A model generated the notes under the pieces. The model made no database searches and had not been told where the DNA came from. It saw only the letters and a program-made list of their open reading frames with translations. From the NCBI GenBank assembly GCA_030672485.1, contig DAOVGH010000032.1, forward strand, positions 1 to 7,990: DNA of 7,990 nt, in the 5' to 3' direction. Positions 1 to 5,438 of this stretch are shown here, piece after piece. This DNA comes from Desulfobacterales bacterium. Lineage in GTDB: Bacteria; Desulfobacterota; DSM-4660; Desulfatiglandales; B25-G16. Made by a program: the position numbers and the translations under genes. Position 1 is the first letter of the stretch; each line of letters opens with the position of its first letter.

Positions 1-1392
1 ATACTCGGTAATCTTCTCTTCCCTCTTTGCTGTGGGATCGGGTGCGCCCTTTATGTTTTTTTTATGGACGATCTCAGCTGCTTGTTCAGCCCCCATAACG
101 GCAATTTCAGCAGTGGGCCAGGCAAAGACATAGTCACTGCCCAAAGGCTTACCGCACATAGCAAGAAAGGCCCCTCCATAGTCCTTTCTGGTTATCAATG
201 TGACCTTTGGAACAGTGGCTTCACTATAACACCACAGGAGCTTGGCACCGTGCCTTATAATACCTCCCCATTCCTGGTTGCTTCCCGGCAAATAACCAGG
301 CACATCGACTATCGTAAGCAGGGGGATATTGAAGGCATCGCAGAATCTAATGAACCTGGTTGCCTTATCCGATGCATTGATATCGAGGCAGCCGGCCAGG
401 AATTTTGGCTGATTTGCAATGATCCCCACTGTTCTTCCATTGAACCTGGCAAAACAGATAATAATATTTTTCGCATAATGCTCATGTGGTTCAAAGGTTT
501 GGCCCTTATCCACAATAGAGTGGAGAATGTCTTTCATATCATAATAGGCCTTCGGGTTGTCGGGAATGATGGTATCAAGCGTTGGATCAGTGCGATTGGG
601 GTCATCTCCTAGATCCACCACCGGAGGATCTTCCATGTTGTTGGATGGAAGGTGGGTGAGCAATTCCCTAATCCTTTCTATACACTGGGCATCGCTATCG
701 CATGCAAAATGGGCGACTCCGCTTTTTGTGTTATGTACCATGGCACCGCCCAGATCCTCAAAGCTTATATCCTCCCCAATCGTTGCCTTAATTATCGCTG
801 GGCCGGTGATGAACATATGACTGCTTTTCTTCGTCATAAAGGTCCAATCGGTCATGGCAGGAGAATATACTGCGCCTCCAGCTGTGGGCCCCATGATGGC
901 TGAGATTTGAGGAATCACTCCGGATGCACAGGAGTTCCTGTAAAATATATCTCCGTAGCCGGAGAGGGAATCCACGCCTTCTTGTATCCTGGCCCCTCCT
1001 GAATCATTGAAACCCACAATGGGAGATCCGGTTTTGAGAGCCAGATCCATAACTTTACATATTTTCTTGGCATGCATCTCTCCCAATGTACCGGCCACGC
1101 AGGTGAAATCCTGAGAAAATGCATGGATTACCCTTCCGTTTACCGTACCGTGGCCAGAGACCACCCCTTCTCCGGGAATAAATGTCTTGGGCATATCAAA
1201 GTCGGTACACCTGTGCCTGACAAACATATCAAGCTCTCGAAAACTGCCGGGATCAAAAAGCAGGTCCAATCGTTCCCTTGCAGTCAGCTTACCTCTCTCA
1301 TGCTGCTTACGGAGTTGTTCTGCTCCCCCCATGGCGAGCTCTTTTTCCTTCCTGTCCTTTAACTCCTTGAGTTTATTTACAGTAGTACCCAT
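1..1392 (-). CDS. Acyl-CoA carboxyltransferase subunit (methylmalonyl-CoA decarboxylase alpha / propionyl-CoA carboxylase beta type), partial at 3' end
   Basis: The frame is open from an ATG at 1392 to the window edge, giving 464 codons of a family usually about 510-520 residues, so roughly the last 50 are missing. A ribosome site (GGGGGA) lies just before the ATG. The sequence is colinear with the carboxyltransferase family. The N-terminal region has GKLTARERL (34-42). The first crotonase-like half has GTLGEMHAKK (101-110), SGGARIQEG (131-139) and the oxyanion segment GPTAGGAVYSPA (168-179). The second half has ANQPKFLAGCLD (326-337), PGYLPGSNQEWGG (365-377), DYGGAFLAM (404-412) and AWPTAEIAVMG (424-434). 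Such subunits move carboxyl between biotin and propionyl-CoA, either in an ATP-dependent carboxylase or in a sodium-pumping decarboxylase. No biotin carboxylase, biotin carrier or membrane subunit lies in the window, so the two roles cannot be separated. A glutaconyl- or acetyl-CoA substrate seems less likely. Proximity to sdhCAB supports a methylmalonyl-CoA pathway role. Confidence 0.93.
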   Translation of the reverse strand, partial: MGTTVNKLKELKDRKEKELAMGGAEQLRKQHERGKLTARERLDLLFDPGSFRELDMFVRHRCTDFDMPKTFIPGEGVVSGHGTVNGRVIHAFSQDFTCVAGTLGEMHAKKICKVMDLALKTGSPIVGFNDSGGARIQEGVDSLSGYGDIFYRNSCASGVIPQISAIMGPTAGGAVYSPAMTDWTFMTKKSSHMFITGPAIIKATIGEDISFEDLGGAMVHNTKSGVAHFACDSDAQCIERIRELLTHLPSNNMEDPPVVDLGDDPNRTDPTLDTIIPDNPKAYYDMKDILHSIVDKGQTFEPHEHYAKNIIICFARFNGRTVGIIANQPKFLAGCLDINASDKATRFIRFCDAFNIPLLTIVDVPGYLPGSNQEWGGIIRHGAKLLWCYSEATVPKVTLITRKDYGGAFLAMCGKPLGSDYVFAWPTAEIAVMGAEQAAEIVHKKNIKGAPDPTAKREEKITEY

Positions 1393-1593
1393 CAAGTCCC
1401 CCTTTCCCTAAAGACGAAATCCATATTCAGAGAATACCGGAAAAGTAGTTCCCTCCAGTAAACAAATGCCTAAAGTGAACCAAAATGCCTAAAGTCTACA
1501 GGTTAAGCTGCAATAACCCTCGTTAAGCTACAACAATCCTACATAACTTTAGCTCATTTTAGCTCACTTCAGGCACTTGTGATAGCTCCCAGT
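1393..1593. other. Spacer between sdhB and the carboxyltransferase gene
   Basis: These 201 bases hold no credible gene. Most of the middle is short direct and inverted repeats, described separately. I see no clear rho-independent terminator after sdhB and no convincing -35/-10 pair before the carboxyltransferase start at 1392. Whether the carboxyltransferase is co-transcribed with sdhCAB is therefore open, although the long gap and repeats suggest a separate unit. Confidence 0.6.
1464..1576. repeat. Mosaic of short direct and inverted repeats with spacings of 19, 20 and 10 bases
   Basis: Three adjacent doublets are visible. AAATGCCTAAAGT occurs exactly at 1464-1476 and 1483-1495 (period 19). 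GTTAAGCTGCAATAACCCT at 1502-1520 recurs with three changes at 1522-1540 (period 20). CTTTAGCTCA at 1547-1556 recurs as TTTTAGCTCA at 1557-1566 (period 10). In addition, CACTTCAGGCA at 1565-1575 is the reverse complement of TGCCTAAAGTG at 1467-1477 with one mismatch, so the ends form an inverted pair. The block lies wholly outside genes. It could be a degenerate dispersed intergenic repeat or a set of phased protein sites; the sequence alone does not decide. Confidence 0.75.
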
Positions 1594-2304
1594 TCAAAAC
1601 CTGCCTTCCTTCCCGAGGGCGAGAAAGTGGGATACATCTATCTCTTTTGGGCAAACAAAGGAACAGGCCCTGGCAGTATGACATCGGTAGACATTGTTTT
1701 CCCTGTATAAGATATCCATCCTTTCTTTTTTTGCCGTCTCCCTCGGGTCCATAAGGCGGACCATATTGGCCATTGTGGCATTTGGCCCGAGGAAGTGGTG
1801 ATGGCTGCTGATACAGGCAGTTGCGCAGCAGAAACAGTTAATACATCGGGTGGCTTCAGAGTACATCTCAAGTGTCTTTGGGGCGATCCGATATTCATCC
1901 CCGTCCGGGTGAGGAGAGGTCGGCTTGATAAGATAAGGTTTGGCCTTATGGACCCTATCATAGGCCTTCTCCAGATCTACAACCAGATCCCTTAAAACCG
2001 GGGCTATGGTCAGGGGTCTCAGTCTGAATTTATGGGTGCGGAATTGTTCCACCGCATCTTTTACCAAGAGTTCACAGGCAAGAAGCGGTTTGCCGTTGAC
2101 GATTATCCCGCAACTGCCACATTGGGCATGTTCGCAAGAGGAGGGCCAGGCCAGGGTTGGATCCTGTTCATCATTGATCTCGCGCAGGACATCCACAAAT
2201 CTCAGGATACCACTGGCCTCCACCTGGTAGGCCTGCATCCATGTTAGCTTGGTATCGGGGTCGTACCTTTTTACCTCTAGTGTGATAGTATAGGATTCAA
2301 GCAT
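1594..2304 (-). CDS. sdhB: Succinate dehydrogenase / fumarate reductase iron-sulfur subunit
   Basis: The 236-residue protein is of normal family length and passes electrons from the flavoprotein to the membrane quinone site. An N-terminal plant-type ferredoxin domain binds [2Fe-2S] through C57, C62, C65 and C77 (SSCEHAQCGSCG then LLAC). The C-terminal domain has C154-x2-C157-x2-C160 plus C218-Pro for [4Fe-4S], and C164, C208 and C214 for [3Fe-4S]. This is the full classical set of three clusters with the standard assignment. C159 (CINCFCC) is an extra cysteine and not an expected ligand. I chose the ATG at 2304, not the in-frame GTG at 2319, because AAGGGG sits six bases before the ATG, while nothing like a ribosome site precedes the GTG. 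The gene begins 21 bases after sdhA ends and is the last of sdhCAB. Succinate oxidation and fumarate reduction cannot be told apart from this subunit. Confidence 0.96.
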   Translation of the reverse strand: MLESYTITLEVKRYDPDTKLTWMQAYQVEASGILRFVDVLREINDEQDPTLAWPSSCEHAQCGSCGIIVNGKPLLACELLVKDAVEQFRTHKFRLRPLTIAPVLRDLVVDLEKAYDRVHKAKPYLIKPTSPHPDGDEYRIAPKTLEMYSEATRCINCFCCATACISSHHHFLGPNATMANMVRLMDPRETAKKERMDILYRENNVYRCHTARACSFVCPKEIDVSHFLALGKEGRF

Positions 2305-2310
2305 CCGTTT

Positions 2311-2316
2311 CCCCTT
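2311..2316 (-). promoter_or_regulatory. Ribosome binding site of sdhB that decides its start
   Basis: On the minus strand AAGGGG is followed by six bases and then ATG at 2304. The in-frame GTG at 2319 lies directly upstream of this element and has no purine-rich sequence of its own in front, so the longer start would leave AAGGGG inside the coding region. Confidence 0.7.
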
Positions 2317-2325
2317 CACAAGCGG

Positions 2326-4128
2326 TCAATATTCCCTTTCTATATAATCAAACAACTCAAAATGCTCCCCTTTGGCCTCAAAGATACTCATGTCTATAGG
2401 TCTTTTGCCAAAGCTAACCTCATTGAATTGAGGCATATAAACAAGGGTATGATAGTTAAACTCATCACTCCTTTTTGGATAATCCTCCCTGAAATGGGCC
2501 CCTCTTGACTCCTTTCTTGCTAATGCTCCCTGCGCAATGACCATTGAGACAGTTATCAGATTATTGAGCTCCCAGAGCTGCCAGAGATCCTGATTCGCTC
2601 TCAGGGATGTCGCGGCTAAGGGTATATGTGTTGCCCTTTCCTTCAATTCCCTTAGCTCTTCGATAGCCTCCTGCAAGGGCTTTTCTGTCCTGAATATGCC
2701 TACCTTTTCCATCATGAGATTCCGTAAGGTATCCCTGATCTGGGCATATTTCTCCTTTCCCTGGGCATGAAGATATGTGGAGAATTGGTCGAAAACCATA
2801 TGGGGGGCGCCAGGTGAAAGCGCTTCCGGCTCCTTGGCATCCTTAAGATATTCAATAACCCTCTCGCCGGTAACCCTGCCCATGGTTATCAATTCCAAGA
2901 GGGAGTTCGTTCCAAGCCTGTTGAGGCCATGCAGGGAAGCAGCGGCAACCTCTCCACAGGCAAAAAGCCCGGGGACAATGCCTTGGGTGTCGCCTTGAAC
3001 TTCCCCAAATTCATTGGTAGGTATCCCGCCCATCTGGTAGTGGGCCGTTGGGGTAACAGGGCAGAGGTCCTTCTCCGGATCAACGCCCACAAATCGCTTG
3101 AAAAAGGAACATACCTCCTGGATTTTTTTCTCGTGAACCTCTTTGGGAAGGTGCCTTAAATCCAGCCACACATGGTGGGCATTATGACCCTCATGAAAAA
3201 GTCCCCTCCCTTCCCTGATCTCCTGGATGATTGCCCTGGAGATGAGATCCCTGGGGGCAAGATCCTTGGCCGTGGGTGCATAGCGCTCCATAAAGGGCTC
3301 TTCATCCTTATTCCTGAGAATAGCTCCCTCTCCCCTGAGCGCCTCACTGGCCAGTATGCCAGGACCTACCATTCCTGTAGGGTGAAACTGAACTGCCTCG
3401 AGATCCATTACCGGTAAGCCTGCATTAAGCGCAAGGGCAAGGCCATCACCAGTGTTGCCTCGACAATTGCTGCTAACCAGATACATTTTGGTTTTACCGC
3501 CTGTGGCGATAATTGTTGCCTTCGCTAGGATGGCCAGGAATTTACCCTCTGGAAACCTGAAGATAATGGTGCCAATACAGTGGCCATCCTTAAAGAGTAT
3601 TTCCGTTGCTATACATTGACCGATAAAGTTTACTCCATATTTAAGGCACTCAGCCCAGACAGTGTCCATAATGCCCTTTCCGGTTCTGTCTGCCTCATAA
3701 CAGGCCCTGAAGGCCTTGGTCTCACCGAAGTTCAACATATGGCCACCAAAGGGCCTTTTAGCAATCCTTCCCTCCTCTGTCCTGCTGAAGTGCATGCCAT
3801 GTCTCTCGAGCCAGACCATCTCTTCCCAGCCCATATCACAGACCTTCTTGACCACATTTTGGTCGGCAGAGCAATCTGACCCCTTCCATGTATCAAACAT
3901 GTGAAATATCGGTCTGTCTACGGGGTCTTTTGGATCAACTGCGGCCATGCCTCCTTGGGCTGTCGTTGTATGAGACTTCTGTGGACTGAATGCCTTTGTA
4001 AGGGCAATTATCCTTGTACCTGGTCTGTGCTCGCCAATTTGAGTGGCAGCCCTGAGGCCTACCCCACCAGCGCCGATAACCAGGACATCACACCTGAGGG
4101 TAGAATCTATAGTCAATGCCTCTCCCAC
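2326..4128 (-). CDS. sdhA: Succinate dehydrogenase / fumarate reductase flavoprotein subunit
   Basis: The 600-residue protein is the catalytic subunit, oxidising succinate or reducing fumarate on the cytoplasmic face of the membrane. The FAD dinucleotide fold is GAGGVG (19-24). His53 in KSHTTTAQGG is the expected site of covalent FAD attachment. The active-site set is complete: His249 in QFHPTG, Glu267 in ALRGEG, Arg293 in APRD, His363 in TAHYQMGG and Arg404 in GLNRLGTNSL, matching the known E. coli FrdA residues. The C-terminal helical region (LWELNNLITV, ARKESRGAH) is also typical. The start is GTG at 4128, supported by GAGGAG six bases before it. The gene sits 11 bases after sdhC and 21 before sdhB. 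The covalent-FAD histidine and full catalytic set argue for a true Sdh/Frd rather than L-aspartate oxidase. The direction of the reaction in the cell cannot be read from the sequence. Confidence 0.97.
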   Translation of the reverse strand: MGEALTIDSTLRCDVLVIGAGGVGLRAATQIGEHRPGTRIIALTKAFSPQKSHTTTAQGGMAAVDPKDPVDRPIFHMFDTWKGSDCSADQNVVKKVCDMGWEEMVWLERHGMHFSRTEEGRIAKRPFGGHMLNFGETKAFRACYEADRTGKGIMDTVWAECLKYGVNFIGQCIATEILFKDGHCIGTIIFRFPEGKFLAILAKATIIATGGKTKMYLVSSNCRGNTGDGLALALNAGLPVMDLEAVQFHPTGMVGPGILASEALRGEGAILRNKDEEPFMERYAPTAKDLAPRDLISRAIIQEIREGRGLFHEGHNAHHVWLDLRHLPKEVHEKKIQEVCSFFKRFVGVDPEKDLCPVTPTAHYQMGGIPTNEFGEVQGDTQGIVPGLFACGEVAAASLHGLNRLGTNSLLELITMGRVTGERVIEYLKDAKEPEALSPGAPHMVFDQFSTYLHAQGKEKYAQIRDTLRNLMMEKVGIFRTEKPLQEAIEELRELKERATHIPLAATSLRANQDLWQLWELNNLITVSMVIAQGALARKESRGAHFREDYPKRSDEFNYHTLVYMPQFNEVSFGKRPIDMSIFEAKGEHFELFDYIEREY

Positions 4129-4134
4129 TACTAT

Positions 4135-4140
4135 CTCCTC
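4135..4140 (-). promoter_or_regulatory. Ribosome binding site of sdhA overlapping the sdhC stop codon
   Basis: The junction on the minus strand reads TAGAGGAGATAGTAGTG. The last base of the sdhC stop TAG (4142-4140) is also the first base of GAGGAG, followed six bases later by the sdhA start GTG. This supports the GTG start and suggests translational coupling of the two genes. Confidence 0.75.
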
Positions 4141-4967
4141 TACAAGGCCACAATGAGCCTGATACCGAAATAGCCTGATATGGCCATAACAATAATAACA
4201 AGGCAGGTCAAAGATTTATTTAGGGGCCCCGGCTCTATGTAATCGGCAATGATACTGAACACACCGTAGCCCGCATGAAAGAGGAGGACAACGATAAGAA
4301 CTAGATCCATCCCTTTTACAAAGGGATCTTGCAGCCTCAATAGAATGGTTTTACTATCATGACCTGTTAGATAATTGATATGCATGAATAGCATGTGGCC
4401 GAGTAACATGGGAATCATAAATGCGGCAGTAATCCTCTGGAGCTTCCAAAGGATTGAATTACCGGTCCTCCAGATCTTGTTAACGACAAGTAAAAAGACA
4501 ACAAGACTTACAACAAGGGTGATCGACCAGAATAGAGGAACTGACGCTTGCGGACTTTGCGCTATAAAGAAAAATCCGAGGATGAAGATATAGATAAGGC
4601 CGAGTATAACCATCCACCGTATCACTATTTCATCTTCTCTGACATGAAAGAGCTCATAGAGGATTAGCCTCCCGCCGTTTAAGGAGTGAAATATAAGGGG
4701 GATAGCGAGGGCCCATTCAAGAAAGGTAAAGACAAGATTATGTAAGAACTTCATATCTGCATCAAAGGTGGCAGGGGTAAACAATAAGGATAAGGTATAA
4801 ATATGAGCGAACACATAGCCGACAAGTGCCAGCCCAGCCAGCCTGTGCCCCCAGCTTATCAGAAAAGACCAACCTCTGGAGTTGGCGTAATAAGAGAGAA
4901 TGGGAAATCTCCCCATGAGGGATATAATGCAGGATTCAACCCTGGTTACTCTCAATGTCTTCTCCAT
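4140..4967 (-). CDS. sdhC: Succinate dehydrogenase / fumarate reductase cytochrome b membrane subunit, apparent seven-helix form
   Basis: This 275-residue hydrophobic protein anchors SdhAB and should carry haem and the quinone site. By eye there are seven membrane segments at about 35-62, 74-103, 117-136, 146-165, 178-199, 220-243 and 253-273. The first half has S38-x-x-H41-R42-x-x-G45, matching the E. coli SdhC quinone-site pattern, and PLIFHSLNG with H94. The second half has LQRIT (176-180) leading to H191, then H231 with D242-Y243 placed as in E. coli SdhD. H55, H94, H191 and H231 fit the four axial ligands of two-haem type B cytochromes, and the C-terminus also resembles that type. Type B chains usually have five helices and about 200-255 residues; here a hydrophobic hairpin (117-165) sits between the halves. 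The ATG start has GAGG nine bases upstream. It is the first gene of the operon. Helix positions come from inspection only. Confidence 0.9.
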   Translation of the reverse strand: MEKTLRVTRVESCIISLMGRFPILSYYANSRGWSFLISWGHRLAGLALVGYVFAHIYTLSLLFTPATFDADMKFLHNLVFTFLEWALAIPLIFHSLNGGRLILYELFHVREDEIVIRWMVILGLIYIFILGFFFIAQSPQASVPLFWSITLVVSLVVFLLVVNKIWRTGNSILWKLQRITAAFMIPMLLGHMLFMHINYLTGHDSKTILLRLQDPFVKGMDLVLIVVLLFHAGYGVFSIIADYIEPGPLNKSLTCLVIIVMAISGYFGIRLIVAL

Positions 4968-5030
4968 CTCAAAAAACCTCTGTTACGGAAAGAAATATGG
5001 TTTTAGGTTATCATACGTTTTTGGCGAAGG

Positions 5031-5059
5031 ATATTAATTACAGCATCTTTTATTGTCAA
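5031..5059 (-). promoter_or_regulatory. Sigma-70-type promoter of the sdhCAB operon
   Basis: On the minus strand, TTGACA (5059-5054) is followed by a 17-base spacer and TAATAT (5036-5031). The -35 is perfect, the spacing optimal and the -10 close to consensus. Transcription would start near 5024, giving a leader of about 57 bases before the sdhC ATG at 4967. It is the best promoter in the window and is correctly placed for the operon. Confidence 0.75.
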
Positions 5060-5064
5060 GGAGA

Positions 5065-5088
5065 AAACCTGGAGTGAAACCTGGAGCG
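5065..5088. repeat. 12-base tandem direct repeat abutting the sdhC -35 box
   Basis: AAACCTGGAGTG (5065-5076) is followed directly by AAACCTGGAGCG (5077-5088), with one difference. The pair ends five bases upstream of the sdhC -35 element (5059-5054). That is where activators bind next to sigma-70 promoters, so it is a candidate operator. This role is inferred from position only. Confidence 0.6.
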
Positions 5089-5180
5089 ACAAAATAGAAT
5101 AGGCATGCGACCGGGTTGATACCTTATGGAGTTAGTCCACGATGACTTTCATATAATGGGGTTGTGCGTATTGGTTGACA

Positions 5181-5214
5181 TTTGCTTGCATATTCAATTT
5201 GCTTGAATATTCAA
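5181..5214. repeat. 17-base tandem repeat with palindromic cores, operator-like
   Basis: TTTGCTTGCATATTCAA (5181-5197) is followed without a gap by TTTGCTTGAATATTCAA (5198-5214), differing at one base. The second copy ends in a perfect 12-base palindrome, TTGAATATTCAA (5203-5214); the first copy has the same element with one broken pair. A TTGACA hexamer (5175-5180) directly precedes the repeats, but I see no good -10 at the right distance. AT-rich palindromes of the TTGAATATTCAA kind next to a -35 box resemble operators of ArsR/SmtB-type repressors, but no such gene is present here. Confidence 0.6.
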
Positions 5215-5314
5215 TATTTATTTGGTAAGGATTTAGACATAAGATCAAGAAACGTAGCGAGAGGTGAAATAGAGTTAACAAAGGCCAGTGGGGTACCAAT
5301 CAAAGGAAGAGGGT

Positions 5315-5336
5315 AATAATATTAGAGGATATTATT
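5315..5336. repeat. AT-rich inverted repeat
   Basis: AATAATAT (5315-5322) and ATATTATT (5329-5336) are perfect reverse complements separated by six bases. It lies about 100 bases before the zinc-ribbon gene. It has no GC in the stem and no T-run, so it is not a terminator. It could be a protein site or chance in AT-rich DNA. Confidence 0.4.
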
Positions 5337-5395
5337 GATACAGAGCTAATATTGTGCTATGTGGTTAGAAATATTGAGGGAAGAGAACTGCTATT

Positions 5396-5419
5396 ATCCT
5401 TTAGGTGGGAATAAAGGAT
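5396..5419 (+). promoter_or_regulatory. Hairpin just upstream of the zinc-ribbon gene's ribosome site
   Basis: ATCCTTTA (5396-5403) and TAAAGGAT (5412-5419) pair perfectly around an eight-base loop, GGTGGGAA. The hairpin ends six bases before AAGGAG (5426-5431), the ribosome site of the gene starting at 5439. It leaves that site exposed, so it might shape the leader or protect the 5' end of the message. There is no T-run, so it is not a terminator. Confidence 0.4.
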
Positions 5420-5438
5420 TAATTCAAGGAGAATAGAG

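Larger units (their letters stand above)
4968..5438. other. Divergent regulatory spacer without a gene
   Basis: These 471 bases separate leftward sdhCAB from the rightward zinc-ribbon gene and show no credible reading frame. The left part holds the sdhC promoter and a 12-base direct repeat next to it. The middle has a TATAAT hexamer at 5152-5157 and a TTGACA at 5175-5180 on the plus strand, neither with a good partner. Then come a 17-base tandem repeat, an AT-rich inverted repeat and a hairpin just before the zinc-ribbon gene, all listed separately. The stretch from 5215 to about 5310 shows nothing I can name. Confidence 0.7.

Noticed and set aside
64..612. Plus-strand open frame of 182 codons
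   Set aside because: It lies entirely antisense to the carboxyltransferase gene, whose translation shows conserved family motifs throughout. The plus-strand product resembles nothing I know and has no ribosome site.
2305..2319. GTG at 2319 as the sdhB start
   Set aside because: It adds five residues that include the ribosome site AAGGGG of the ATG at 2304, and it has no ribosome site of its own.
5152..5157. TATAAT hexamer as a plus-strand -10 box
   Set aside because: No recognisable -35 lies 16-18 bases upstream; it is noted in the spacer entry but not called as a promoter.
5173..5186. Possible sigma-54 promoter (GG...GC) in the divergent spacer
   Set aside because: The GG and GC elements are nine bases apart instead of ten, and the surrounding bases do not match the consensus.
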